Shown here one piece after another: positions 1 through 8,730 of a stretch of DNA of 64,000 nt (position 1 is its first letter; each line of letters opens with the position of its first letter). The position numbers and the translations under genes were made by a program. The notes under the pieces were generated by a model. It saw only the letters and a program-made list of their open reading frames with translations, ran no database searches and was not told the DNA's origin. Origin of the DNA: Pseudomonadota bacterium (GTDB lineage: Bacteria; Desulfobacterota; Syntrophobacteria; Syntrophobacterales; Syntrophobacteraceae); contig JAEZHY010000041.1 of the NCBI GenBank assembly GCA_023416335.1, positions 28,130-92,129 on the forward strand, given 5' to 3'.

Positions 1-381
1 TCCATTCAGGTGGGTCCTTATCGGGTTGGTCGATGGTTCCCGAACGATTACGCTTCGGAATTGCAACATAATAAACGACATAATAACCGGTAAGTTAGAG
101 AGAACCAATCAGGAAAAGGGTGTTCGGCACTAGATTAAATAAATGTTTGGTCAGGTGGCAGGCGGTTCCCCAATTCGGGACTTTGTATTGGAGACCAGGG
201 GAAGCGGGAGCTTCCAAAGCCGGGGTACCCAAGCCGGAGCTTGGGTACCAGCGAGGGGAGAAATGGAAGCCCAATTGGGGAAAACTTACCCCTGTATCCC
301 GGCTCAAATGCACTGCCGCGAAGACGTATGGGGGCCTCTTCCGTCCAATGCACGGCAGGACGGCTGTGGGGCTTTAACGCG
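1..381. repeat. Intergenic region with nested palindromic (REP/MITE-like) element
   Basis: No gene could be supported in this stretch. It holds a nested inverted-repeat structure. The outer arms are TTCCCCAATT at 166-175 and AATTGGGGAA at 273-282, and the similarity of the arms continues imperfectly inward. Inside lies a perfect 11-bp-arm palindrome with a 4-nt loop at 224-249 (GGTACCCAAGC / GCTTGGGTACC), and a small GAAGC/GCTTC hairpin at about 201-214. The inner unit resembles the widespread dispersed palindromes containing CAAGCT and CTTGGGAACC. No transposase is present, so this is a REP or MITE-like unit, not an insertion sequence. Confidence 0.55.
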
Positions 382-1641
382 TCACCGTTCACTATGCACC
401 TCTTCCACAGCGAGGATGCGCAGGGGATAGTTCAGAAGAACGACGGAAACCATCGCAATTGCGGCGTACTCGATTGCCGTGGGGATACCGGTCCACTCGG
501 CGATAGATCCCCAGAGGACTGCGCCTGCGGACATGCTCCCGAAGAAGACCATCATGTATGCGGCCATTGCGCGGCCTCTCACCCATTCTGCGATCGAGGT
601 CTGGATGTGGCTGTTCAGGGTTGCGAGCACCACTAGCCAGGACGCTCCCGCAACTATCAGCAGGGCGCCCGATATGATCCCCCGGGAGCTTGCTGCCAGG
701 GCCAATAAAGTCGCCGAGAAAAGGGCACTGAAAAGAGAAACCAGCTTGCACATCACCATCCTGCGACGCACCGTCGGGAGTATCACCGCCCCGATCGTGG
801 AGCCCGCTCCGAATGCTCCCAGCATAAGCCCGTAGCCCTCCGACCCCAGTTTGAGTTCCTGCCGTGCGAGAAGGGGTAGAAGTGAAAGAAGGACGCTTGC
901 CAATATTGTGAAAAAGCCGACGTTGATAAGAACGAGGCGAATATTCGACGCACGGTATAAATAGCTTGCTCCCGCTCCTATGGCCTCGGTCAGAGGTTGC
1001 GGTTCGGCGTCATGGTTCTTCAGAGGTCTTTTCCATGCAAGCAAGACGGCTATGACTGCCAGGTAGGTTGCCGAATCCACGAAAAATGCGGTAGCGGCGC
1101 CGGCTGCTCCTATGATGATACCGCCCAGGGCCGGCCCTATCGAGCGAGACAGGTCGAACCCCGCTCCGTTTAGAGCGACCGCTTTCGGGATCTCCGGGTT
1201 GGAAACCATCTGCGGCAGTATCGCTTCCGTTGCGGGGGCGCTGAGCGCGCCGCCCACTCCCAGCGTGAATGTGAGCAGCAGCAACGCCCAGGAGGTCATC
1301 CATCCGAAAAGGATGAGAAGACCGATCAGGAGGGCCATGAGGAACATCCAGACATGAGTGTAGACGATTAGCTTTCCCCGGTCGATCAAGTCCGCCAGGG
1401 CGCCTGCGGGGAATGCGAGAAGGAATAGCGGCAGGCTGCTTGCGGCCTGGACGAGTGAAACCACCAGAGGCGAAGGGGAGATACTGGTCATAACCCATGC
1501 AACGGCCGTGCTCTGCATCCAGACACCGATGCTCGATATGAGTGCGGCAATCCAGAAAGACCTGAATATGGGGATGCGAAAGGGAGACAGGGGGAACGTT
1601 TTCTCGGGTTTGTTCCCTTTTGAGGATTTTCTCCTGATCAT
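382..1641 (-). CDS. MFS transporter, EntS/MFS_3-like
   Basis: This 419-residue protein is an inner-membrane carrier of the major facilitator superfamily. About twelve hydrophobic segments are visible after a short basic N-terminus. The first segment reads SFWIAALISSIGVWMQ, typical of the enterobactin-exporter (EntS) or MFS_3 branch, followed by conserved stretches such as LAFPAGALADLIDRGK, the loop 2-3 motif with its acidic and arginine residues. This branch usually exports small molecules, but the substrate cannot be read from the sequence. The last codons and stop codon overlap a TTCAC-type 7-bp repeat at 381-401. It is transcribed divergently from the next MFS gene, with about 170 bp between them. 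Confidence 0.8.
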   Translation of the reverse strand: MIRRKSSKGNKPEKTFPLSPFRIPIFRSFWIAALISSIGVWMQSTAVAWVMTSISPSPLVVSLVQAASSLPLFLLAFPAGALADLIDRGKLIVYTHVWMFLMALLIGLLILFGWMTSWALLLLTFTLGVGGALSAPATEAILPQMVSNPEIPKAVALNGAGFDLSRSIGPALGGIIIGAAGAATAFFVDSATYLAVIAVLLAWKRPLKNHDAEPQPLTEAIGAGASYLYRASNIRLVLINVGFFTILASVLLSLLPLLARQELKLGSEGYGLMLGAFGAGSTIGAVILPTVRRRMVMCKLVSLFSALFSATLLALAASSRGIISGALLIVAGASWLVVLATLNSHIQTSIAEWVRGRAMAAYMMVFFGSMSAGAVLWGSIAEWTGIPTAIEYAAIAMVSVVLLNYPLRILAVEEVHSER

Positions 1642-1813
1642 ATCCTGATGTTAATCACGGGGAGAAAAATGAAAGAAGGAAGCTTTCAACCTCTGTGTCC
1701 CAACCCTCCCGGCGTTGCGTTCCGCTCGTCTGTCCTCGGCGTTTACGTGGCCCAGTGTGTTGTTTAAGATGTAGGTATGAGATTATTCTTGGAAAAATTC
1801 GTATTTAGCCGGG

Positions 1814-3343
1814 ATGGCGGCTTCCTTTCGATTACGGTCTCCGGTGGATGAAGCCCCCATGAAGTCCGGTTCTCAGGCATCCGCCTGCAACCCCTTGGAC
1901 TCGGAAGACAATATTCGGCCAACCAGCACGGACATTCCCGCGCGCATTGACCGGCTGCCCTGGAGCCGCCGGCATTGGTTGATCGTTGCCGGGCTTGGGA
2001 TAACCTGGATCCTCGACGGCCTGGAAGTCACAATAGTGGGTTCCATGTGCGGAATACTGCAGCAGCCCTGCACGCTGGGATTTTCGAGCAGCGAAATCGG
2101 CTTTACCGGAACGGCCTATCTCATCGGAGCAGTCCTGGGGGCTTTGCTTTTCGGTTATTTGACCGATACGCTCGGGCGAAAGAAACTTTTCACCGTCACG
2201 CTTGTCCTGTACCTGTGCGCAACCGGGCTTACCGCTATCTCATGGAATCTCTGGAGCTTTGCTTTCTTTCGGTTCTTTACCGGCGCCGGTATCGGGGGAG
2301 AGTACGCGGCGATCAATTCCGCCGTGGACGAGCTTATCCCGGCACGGGTGAGAGGACGGGTCGATCTGCTCATAAACAGCACGTTTTGGCTGGGTACGGC
2401 CGTGGGGTCCTTTGCTTCCGTCTTTTTCCTGAATGTGAACATTTTCCCCATAAACGTCGGCTGGAGGCTCGCGTTTGCAGTCGGGGCCGTTTTGGGGCTG
2501 GTCATCCTGATGATGAGGCGTTTCATACCCGAGAGCCCGAGGTGGCTGATTACCCACAGCAGATTCGAAGAAGCGGAACAGATTGTCAAGGAAATGGAAC
2601 ACCAAATCAAAAAGGAAGCTAATATCGCGAAACTCCCCAAACCAGGAGGGACCGTTCTCATCTACCCGCGTTGTGATGAGATCCGGCTGGGACGCATGCT
2701 GAAAACCATTCTCGGCTCCTACGCCGACCGATCGATCCTGGGCCTGTCGTTAATGATCGCGCAGGCGTTTTTCTACAACGGAGTCTCCTTTACGCTTCCT
2801 CTTCTGCTTACGCTTCATTACGGCGTGCCTCCGGACCGACTGGGCCTCTACCTGCTTCCCTTCGCTTTTGGAAACTTCCTGGGTCCTCTCCTGATGGGCC
2901 GCTTTTTCGATACCTACGGCCGAAGGCCAATGATTGCCATTACCTATTCCCTCTCCGGAATACTCCTGATCATCTCCGGATACCTTTTCACGCTGAACTC
3001 CTTCACTGTGATGACGCAGACATTCGTCTGGATGGTGATCTTCTTTATCGCATCGTCTGCCGCGAGTTCGGCCTACCTCACGGTAAGCGAAATATTCCCG
3101 CTTGAAACACGTGGGATGGCGATCGCCCTGTTCTATGCACTGGGGACGGGAGTCGGCGGAGTGGCAGCGCCGTTCATCTTCGGATTGCTCCTGGAATCGG
3201 GGTCCCGCATGAATATCTTTTACGGTTATCTGGCCGGTGCACTTCTGATGATCGGTGCGGGTATTGTAGGACTGATCCTGGGAGTCGACGCCGAGCAAAA
3301 ATCGCTCGAAGAAATTGCGAAGCCGCTTTCGAGCGGGGGGTAG
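1814..3343 (+). CDS. MFS transporter, sugar/organic acid porter type
   Basis: This 509-residue MFS carrier has a cytoplasmic N-terminal tail of about 50 residues and 12 predicted membrane segments. The first segment carries ITWILDGLEVTIVG, typical of aromatic/organic-acid and sugar porters. Loop 2-3 has GYLTDTLGRKKLF and the matching loop 8-9 has GRFFDTYGRRPM, the paired MFS signature. PESPRWLITHSRFEEAE after the sixth segment is the sugar-porter-like central motif. An internal start at 1859 is possible, because the first 15 residues are not clearly part of the family and neither start has a strong ribosome site. Substrate unknown; solute/H+ symport is the likely mechanism. Confidence 0.8.
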   Translation: MAASFRLRSPVDEAPMKSGSQASACNPLDSEDNIRPTSTDIPARIDRLPWSRRHWLIVAGLGITWILDGLEVTIVGSMCGILQQPCTLGFSSSEIGFTGTAYLIGAVLGALLFGYLTDTLGRKKLFTVTLVLYLCATGLTAISWNLWSFAFFRFFTGAGIGGEYAAINSAVDELIPARVRGRVDLLINSTFWLGTAVGSFASVFFLNVNIFPINVGWRLAFAVGAVLGLVILMMRRFIPESPRWLITHSRFEEAEQIVKEMEHQIKKEANIAKLPKPGGTVLIYPRCDEIRLGRMLKTILGSYADRSILGLSLMIAQAFFYNGVSFTLPLLLTLHYGVPPDRLGLYLLPFAFGNFLGPLLMGRFFDTYGRRPMIAITYSLSGILLIISGYLFTLNSFTVMTQTFVWMVIFFIASSAASSAYLTVSEIFPLETRGMAIALFYALGTGVGGVAAPFIFGLLLESGSRMNIFYGYLAGALLMIGAGIVGLILGVDAEQKSLEEIAKPLSSGG

Positions 3344-3405
3344 TCCCTCCGAATTCTCCGATTTAATAAGCAGATATGCTAATCTTATGTAGAGTTTATT
3401 CGCGG

Positions 3406-3492
3406 ATGTGCGTATCAATTCAGCTTGGCAAAGGACTGGTAGAGCGAATCAAAAAGCAACCTGAACTGAAACAGGAAGAGCCTCTATGCTGA
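3406..3492 (+). pseudogene. hicA: hicA 3' remnant
   Basis: The short frame encodes VSIQLGKGLVERIKKQPEL, which resembles the C-terminal part of HicA mRNA interferases (pattern: beta strand, then [DE]LGKGT followed by an amphipathic helix). The N-terminal region with the catalytic histidine is missing. It lies directly before a hicB-like gene and overlaps its start codon by a few bases, the normal hicAB order. I infer a truncated toxin gene, not an intact one. The match is short, so confidence is limited. Confidence 0.4.
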
Positions 3493-3912
3493 TCTATCCC
3501 ATGGAGCTTGAGCTCGATGCAAACGATACACTGCTGGCGACATTTCCTGATGTTCCTGGGGCTGTGACATACGGTAGTGATGGGGCTGAAGCGCAAATGT
3601 ATGCCGTCGGTGCGCTGGTGACCATATTCTCCGCCTAGCATGGACGATCGGAGGCAAATCCCCATGCCATCGGTGCTCGAGGGCAGGACCGGCTTGATTC
3701 TGCCTGCGCTTGTTTCAGCCAAGATCCTGCTCTGGAACGCCATGTTCGATGCCGGAATGCGCAAGGCGGATATGGCCCGCATGCTCAATTTATCTCCGAG
3801 TGTAATTGACCGGCTCCTTAGCCTGACCCACGCAAGCCGAATCGAGCAGATCGAGACTGCCCTGGCCTCTCTGGGAAAACGGCTGGTGGTTGACGTCCGC
3901 ACAGTTGCCTGA
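3486..3912 (+). pseudogene. hicB: hicB antitoxin, interrupted by a frameshift
   Basis: Two abutting frames together make one HicB-type antitoxin. The first (3486-3638, 50 residues) has the HicB-like fold start YPMELELDANDTLLATFPDVPGA. The second starts at 3640 with DDRRQIPMPS and continues through GLILPALVSAKILLWNAM into an N-terminal-arm/helix-turn-helix region ending in SLTHASRIEQIETALASLG. In intact relatives these parts are continuous, with the join reading roughly A-Y-M/I-D-D-R-R. Here the join is gcc-tag-c-atg, as expected for one extra base creating a TAG stop. The second piece could still be made from its own ATG by translational coupling. With the upstream hicA remnant, a decayed toxin-antitoxin locus is the simplest reading. 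Confidence 0.7.
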
Positions 3913-3919
3913 TGCGGGT

Positions 3920-4690
3920 CTATCGTGAACTAACTTTGCGCTGATGGAGCGTGCTTTCTGCTCTATACTTGTCCGCCGGCATCTTTCTCACCCGCAGGTT
4001 CAGCATTTCCACGAACACCGAAAAAGCCATGGCGAAATAGATGTACCCTTTGGGAACGTGGCGGTCGAAACCTTCCATGATCAAGGTGAAGCCGATCAGC
4101 AGGAGGAAGCTCAACGCCAGCACTTTGACCGTGGGATGTTTTTCGACGAAGTTCCCGACCGGGCCGGATGCGAACATCATGAAGATGACGGCGGCTACGA
4201 TCGCGCCGACCATGATTTCGATCTGGTTGGCCATTCCGACCGCGGTTATGACAGAGTCGAGGGAGAAAACGATGTCGAGCAAAACGATTTGAACGACAAT
4301 CCCCCAGAATGAAGTGCTCGGCCTTGCGGGTTTTTTGCCGTCCTTCTCATCCCTTTCCCCTTCGAGCTTCTGGTGTATTTCATGGGTGCTCTTTGCAATG
4401 AGAAACAGCCCGCCCCCTATCAGGATGAGATCGCGGCCGGAGAGTTCAAAGCTGAAAACGGTGAAGAGCGGAGCCGTAAGGCGTGCAATCCAGGCTATGG
4501 AAAGAAGCAGGAGGACGCGGGTGAACATGGCCAGGCTCAAGCCGATGAAACGTGCCTTCGGCTGTTTTCTGGGAGGGAGTTTCCCGGCCATTATCGTGAT
4601 GAAAATAATATTGTCGATCCCGAGCACGATTTCGAGTGCAACGAGGGTTATGAAAGCTGCCCACACCTGCGGGTCCGTCAGCCAGTCCAT
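3920..4690 (-). CDS. TerC-family integral membrane protein, probable Mn2+ exporter
   Basis: This 256-residue polytopic membrane protein belongs to the TerC/YkoY/YgdQ family. The two family signatures are visible: EIVLGIDN in the first membrane segment and DIVFSLDS in a later one, each placing acidic residues inside the membrane. About seven hydrophobic segments surround a charged cytoplasmic loop of roughly 25 residues (HEIHQKLEGERDEKDGKK). Family members controlled by yybP-ykoY riboswitches export manganese, sometimes to metallate exported proteins. The riboswitch just upstream (4780-4905) supports this role strongly. The gene has a start codon at 4690 and stands alone as a single transcription unit. 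Confidence 0.85.
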   Translation of the reverse strand: MDWLTDPQVWAAFITLVALEIVLGIDNIIFITIMAGKLPPRKQPKARFIGLSLAMFTRVLLLLSIAWIARLTAPLFTVFSFELSGRDLILIGGGLFLIAKSTHEIHQKLEGERDEKDGKKPARPSTSFWGIVVQIVLLDIVFSLDSVITAVGMANQIEIMVGAIVAAVIFMMFASGPVGNFVEKHPTVKVLALSFLLLIGFTLIMEGFDRHVPKGYIYFAMAFSVFVEMLNLRVRKMPADKYRAESTLHQRKVSSR

Positions 4691-4779
4691 GTGATCTTCT
4701 CCTGAAGAGTTATTCTCCGGGCCGAACGAGCCGGCCGGGTTTCGCCGGGGCCAATTTTTCTATCTAAGATCGATTTGGC

Positions 4780-4824
4780 AAAAAAAAACGAGACTCCCGA
4801 CGCGTCTCCACGTCAAAAGTCTCG
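4780..4824 (-). terminator. Riboswitch expression-platform terminator
   Basis: On the minus strand the arms CGAGACT and AGTCTCG (4824-4818 and 4795-4789) flank a GC-rich centre and are followed by a run of eight or nine T. The 5' arm is part of the aptamer's closing region. This fits a metal-responsive choice between antitermination and termination. Confidence 0.8.
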
Positions 4825-4905
4825 CTAATTGGCATATGCCAACGACAAAGCCAGGTGATCACACCGTACTGGTGACTTTGCCCGTTAAGCTACTCCCTTT
4901 TGTCC
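4780..4905 (-). promoter_or_regulatory. yybP-ykoY manganese riboswitch
   Basis: Read on the minus strand, this leader begins with aaagGGAGTAGCTTAACGGG, continues through a CACCAGTACGGTG hairpin and GGCTTTGTCGTTGGCATATGCC, and ends in AGCGAGACTTTTGACG. These are the conserved pieces of the yybP-ykoY aptamer (GGGAGUAG, the GTCACC arm, GGCTTTGTCGTTGGC and the closing GACTTTTGAC region). It lies about 90 bp upstream of the TerC-family gene, the usual target. The aptamer's 3' strand overlaps the terminator at 4780-4824, so Mn2+ binding should act on transcription termination. Confidence 0.85.
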
Positions 4906-5030
4906 TTTCTATTTAATACTTTTGACCTTTGCGGTCAATCGAAACCGATTCTACCAAAAAACAATTGTCAATTCAGTCCGTTGTGGAGTAGTAAAATCGG
5001 ATCTCGAAACCGGATACGTAACGGGATACA

Positions 5031-5315
5031 ATGCTTATGATTAGTAGCATTAAGCACAAGGGGCTTGCCGCACTATATTACGACGACCGGAGGAAGGGCG
5101 TGAAACAATCCCTCGTCAAGCGTCTGCGGCAAATCCTCTTCATGCTTGATACTGCCTTCGTTGCCGAAGACATGAAAGCCCCTGGACTAAGGTTCCACCA
5201 ACTCGCGGAGGGTCTGGCAGGGTATTACTCGGTGAGTGTTTCCGGGAATTGGCGGGTGATTTTCCGCTTTGAGGACAACCAGGCGATGGATGTCGATTTG
5301 ATCGATTACCATTAG
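5031..5315 (+). CDS. higB: HigB-family toxin (RelE/ParE fold)
   Basis: This 94-residue protein matches the HigB mRNA-interferase family. It has an N-terminal KHKGLAALYYDD segment, a middle MKAPGLRFHQLAEGLAGYYSVSVSGNWRVIFRF region (family pattern: PGxxLHxLkG...yslrvsgnwRi.F.f) and an acidic C-terminus ending in DLIDYH. Toxins of this family cleave mRNA on the translating ribosome. The next gene, 10 bp downstream, encodes the HigA antitoxin, so the toxin comes first as usual for higBA. An alternative start three codons in is possible. The pair appears intact. Confidence 0.88.
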   Translation: MLMISSIKHKGLAALYYDDRRKGVKQSLVKRLRQILFMLDTAFVAEDMKAPGLRFHQLAEGLAGYYSVSVSGNWRVIFRFEDNQAMDVDLIDYH

Positions 5316-5325
5316 GAGCAATTAA

Positions 5326-5628
5326 ATGGCAATGAAGAATCCACCGCATCCGGGCGAGATAATCCGGGACTTGTATCTCACACCTCTTGCTTTAACCGTT
5401 ACCCAGGCGGCTGAGGGCCTTGGCGTGACGCGCAAAACCCTTTCGTTGTTGTTGAACGGCCATGCCGGCATTTCTCCCGAGATGGCGGTCAGACTGTCAC
5501 AGGCTTTTGGCCGCAGCCCCGAGAGCTGGCTGCAGCTTCAGGTGCAATATGACCTTGCTCAAGTTCGAAGGTCGGCCAAGGACATCAAGACCAAAAAATT
5601 CTACGATGCCGCCGGTCCTCAGCCCTGA
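5326..5628 (+). CDS. higA: HigA-family antitoxin
   Basis: This 100-residue protein contains the HigA/VapI XRE-type helix-turn-helix. It starts with the family hallmark [14 protein letters not shown], followed by [22 protein letters not shown] (the helix-turn-helix) and the C-terminal [20 protein letters not shown] segment. It neutralises HigB by direct binding and represses the operon. The preceding aggag before the ATG at 5326 is a good ribosome site. The toxin gene ends 10 bp upstream, consistent with a two-gene operon. Confidence 0.9.
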   Translation: MAMKNPPHPGEIIRDLYLTPLALTVTQAAEGLGVTRKTLSLLLNGHAGISPEMAVRLSQAFGRSPESWLQLQVQYDLAQVRRSAKDIKTKKFYDAAGPQP

Positions 5629-6182
5629 TCCTTGCTGCTGAACCAGCCTAGACCATAACCGCTGAAACCTCGCCTTCGGAATCTGCCCCCTCAGTTCCAC
5701 TGCTCACTATTCACCGCCTACATGCGAATCAGGGCGTAGGATGGGTGACAACCCATCGTTTGTCGGAGCGTCCGGGAATGATTGGGCCGGAGAAGCATAA
5801 GTCGGTGATGGAAGCACGGGAAACTTGTCATATAAAAAAAGAAGTCGTATTCGAGAGCCTCTGAGCTTCCGGCGGCTGTGAGGGGGAGGAGCCTAAAAAA
5901 CGATGGGTTCCCGCTCCGCTCCCACCCATCCTACGGCCCTTTCCGGTTGGTGCCCGTCTCTCAATAGGAGTGTGGCGCCGCAGAGACCCTTAAGATGCCT
6001 ACGGTCATATACCGTCAACACAGTTTGAACGAGAGCCAAAAACCGCCGTTCCCGTTGAGTTGAGGCACGGTTTCCCGACCGTGCCGGCCTGGAACCGAGA
6101 AAGTGGCCGGGCGGTGGGCACCCGAAAAACCGGGTGCCCACCCTACGCGGCTCCGCTCTCCTTCGAATGTTCTGTTCACCAC
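5629..6182. repeat. Intergenic block of REP-like palindromes between direct repeats
   Basis: No gene is supported here. The block is bracketed by a 23-bp direct repeat with one mismatch (5710-5732 and 6175-6197), whose right copy contains the last codons and stop of the fabH-like gene. Inside are two inverted copies of a unit with GTAGGATGGGT and AACCCATCGTT (about 5735-5760 and 5900-5935), and a perfect 12-bp-arm palindrome GGTGGGCACCCG / CGGGTGCCCACC around 6114-6143, followed by CCTACG. Such units resemble dispersed REP sequences found in many bacteria. Confidence 0.6.
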
Positions 6183-7160
6183 CTACATGCGAATCAGATT
6201 GGCTCCGTAGGAAAGCCCTCCGCCGAACGAAACCGTCAGTACAAGGTCTCCCGGTTTTATGAAATTGCTCGTTATGGCTTCATCGAGCGCTATCAGCACG
6301 GAAGCACTCGCAGTGTTTCCGTAATGGGTGAGATTGACGAAAAACTTCTCCCGGGGGATATCCAGGGTCTCCGAGATGGCATTGATGATATTGATGTTCG
6401 CCTGATGGCATATGACGACGTCCACGTCTTTCAGGCTGATTCCCGCTTCTTCCGCCAGTCTTACCATTACTCCGGGCCCTCTGTGGAGGGCGAATTCCTT
6501 GACGGCCCTTCCGTTCATCTTCAGGCAGGCGACCTTCGGGTCCGTTATTTTTACGTGTGGAGTCATCGATCCGCAGCCGTGCACGCCGACCACTTCGCAC
6601 AGGTGGCCGTCTGTTCCGAGACGGGAGTGCTGGACCCCGCGGTCTGAATTGCCGGGTTGGAACAGGATGGCGCCCGCACCGTCCCCGAAGTAGGGAAGGG
6701 TGCTGAAATCCTTCGGGTAGAGGATCCGGGAATACATTTCGGCGGCAACGAAGAGGATGTTGGTGTATTTCCCCGCTTTGATCAGGGAATCCGCCAGGGA
6801 GATCCCGTAAGCGCTGCCGGAGCACACCGAGTTTATGTCGAAGGCGAAGGCATCATAGGCTCCCAATGCAGCCTGAACGCGCGACGCCGTCGGGGGTTGG
6901 ATCCGGTCGGGAGAAGAGGTGGACACGATGATCCCTTCCAGCTTCTCACCCGGAAAATTGACCTTTTCCAAACATGCGCGTGCGGCGTTGATGCCGAGGT
7001 CGGACGTACACTGATCGTCGGCCGCGATTCTCCGCGAAAGGACCCCCGTCTTCTGAGCTATTCTTACTATCGAATCCTCAGGGAACTGGGTGAGATCTTC
7101 ATTGTAGACAATTTTCTCCGGCAAATAGCTACCCGTGGAATGAATGACTGCATTTCTCAT
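6183..7160 (-). CDS. fabH: 3-oxoacyl-ACP synthase III-like protein
   Basis: This 325-residue thiolase-fold enzyme belongs to the FabH family. The catalytic triad is visible: Cys in INSVCSGSAYG, His in VVICHQANINII and Asn in LTHYGNTASASV. FabH condenses acetyl-CoA (or another acyl-CoA) with malonyl-ACP to begin fatty-acid synthesis; some relatives make other beta-ketoacyl products. I chose the ATG at 7160, six bases after AGGTGG, over the GTG three codons upstream. It is not next to other fab genes, so it may be an auxiliary or specialised FabH. The 3' tail is partly duplicated 465 bp away. Confidence 0.85.
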   Translation of the reverse strand: MRNAVIHSTGSYLPEKIVYNEDLTQFPEDSIVRIAQKTGVLSRRIAADDQCTSDLGINAARACLEKVNFPGEKLEGIIVSTSSPDRIQPPTASRVQAALGAYDAFAFDINSVCSGSAYGISLADSLIKAGKYTNILFVAAEMYSRILYPKDFSTLPYFGDGAGAILFQPGNSDRGVQHSRLGTDGHLCEVVGVHGCGSMTPHVKITDPKVACLKMNGRAVKEFALHRGPGVMVRLAEEAGISLKDVDVVICHQANINIINAISETLDIPREKFFVNLTHYGNTASASVLIALDEAITSNFIKPGDLVLTVSFGGGLSYGANLIRM

Positions 7161-7431
7161 GAGCACCACCTGTAATGTTTGGATGTAATCGGAGCCACAC
7201 TCCCAGCTCGGCCGTATTTATGGATTTTGCGACAGCGTTGATTGCGAAAGGAACGCAACTTTTGGATGGGAATCGGGGACGAAATCCATCGTTAGGATTT
7301 GGCCGTTTAACTCGAAGATTCTAGAGTCATTTGTTTCAGGATCAATGGGTGGAAGGCAGTATTTGCTCTGGGTGCTTTACGGTAAGGAAAAATATTTGTA
7401 ACCAAAACAATTGGTTGGCAGGCAGCAAGAT

Positions 7432-8730
7432 TTATATGAGTCTGCCCCATTTTAGGGCATTCTTTTGTATGCTCATCTGAAATTTCGGCTGGATATACTC
7501 CTCCCCTTTTTCAGTAAAGGGGAGATTTACGAGCGAATAATTTTCGAGCGAGACGGTCAGTGCGGGGATGCGAGGGAGGATCAGCCTTCGCGGGACTGCC
7601 ATCGAACCGATCAGAACCTTGATGCTTTCGAGAGCTTCGCTCAGTGGAAGAGTGACGGGGAACAGGGGAGATTTTGCCGGTTGCGAGTCCGTATCCGGCT
7701 CCGGTTGAAAAACGGTCATGCTTCTCGAAAGCCTCAGAAACAGATTCGGATGGCTCTTGAATGCCGGAACCCAGAAATGGAGTTCGGCATCCTTATGGCT
7801 TCCCAGGACGGCCGGAGGCAGATTTGCCAGGCGGGTGAGGTCGGCAAAAGAGTCGAGAGGGAGCCCGGTGACTTTTGCACGAAGGCGCCAGAAAGGCAGG
7901 CAAATGGAGGATTCTCCATCCATCGGCATGAAGGAGAAGTCGAGTGCCTTCATCCCTTCACTCCCGGCCTGCCACAAGGAATTGCAGTTGCGGCACATCA
8001 GAACGAGGCTGTCCCTGTCTCCTTCGAGGTCCCATCCGCACCGGGGGCAAAGTGTGGGCAAAAACGAAATGTGTCCGCCCAAATCGCTCCCGCTGCAGGT
8101 CGAGCGGCTGTCCGGCTGGAGGGCTTCGGGCGCTGCCAAGGCTGACTTCAAGGGCACGGGTATGAAAGAGGAGACAGGCTTTCGGAGAATCGCATCGAAG
8201 AGAGCGCCGTTGCGGGTGTAAACCGGCGTGTATATGAGGCTCACCACTTCGCCGATGAAGAAATCGTTGGAATGTGCGTTGGCCTGTGCCTGACGCGCGG
8301 GCGGAACCGGTGAAACGGAATCGCCCAGGGCAAGCATCCTGAAGGAATGGGCCGGTTTGAGAAATGTACCCGGTATATCTGGTGCCGGGTAGCGCAGTTT
8401 CAGGACCTGCGGTCTCACTCCCAGCGAGGGCGGCATTCCAAGGGCTTTCGCGGCAAGAAGGCTGGAATCGACTATCCTGCTCTCGATCTGCGAATTATCC
8501 AGCGTGAAGACGATTCCCTTCATACGCCAGTACGGAACGAAGATGAGCGGTTCCGCTATTTCCGCGGGAGGCGTGAGCAGGTAACGAAAATGATCCGTAA
8601 CCGAGATGAAGAGCCGCACCCTGCAAAAGGAACACGAAAAAAGGCGGTCCGTCTCCGCCAGGAGCACCGGAGCGCCGCATTGAGGGCAGCTGTGCTCTAT
8701 CTGCCAGTTTGAAGGGCTAGAGTTTATCAC
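7432..8730 (-). CDS. Zinc-ribbon protein partnered with SPFH protein, unknown function
   Basis: This 432-residue protein is not assignable to a characterised family. It has two CxxC...CxxC zinc-ribbon-like knuckles: [22 protein letters not shown] near residues 15-36, and [23 protein letters not shown] near residue 230. Each is followed by a soluble domain with an aromatic-rich strand ([26 protein letters not shown]), suggesting an internal two-fold repeat. No clear membrane segment or signal peptide is seen. Its start overlaps the end of the SPFH gene by 14 bp, so the two are translationally coupled and probably act together. Confidence 0.65.
   Translation of the reverse strand: MINSSPSNWQIEHSCPQCGAPVLLAETDRLFSCSFCRVRLFISVTDHFRYLLTPPAEIAEPLIFVPYWRMKGIVFTLDNSQIESRIVDSSLLAAKALGMPPSLGVRPQVLKLRYPAPDIPGTFLKPAHSFRMLALGDSVSPVPPARQAQANAHSNDFFIGEVVSLIYTPVYTRNGALFDAILRKPVSSFIPVPLKSALAAPEALQPDSRSTCSGSDLGGHISFLPTLCPRCGWDLEGDRDSLVLMCRNCNSLWQAGSEGMKALDFSFMPMDGESSICLPFWRLRAKVTGLPLDSFADLTRLANLPPAVLGSHKDAELHFWVPAFKSHPNLFLRLSRSMTVFQPEPDTDSQPAKSPLFPVTLPLSEALESIKVLIGSMAVPRRLILPRIPALTVSLENYSLVNLPFTEKGEEYIQPKFQMSIQKNALKWGRLI

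Noticed and set aside
1..132. Open frames at the left edge, possibly a protein C-terminus with a SPOR-like IQVGPY
   Set aside because: Two frames are open for 30-43 codons and neither has a clear family match; too short to call.
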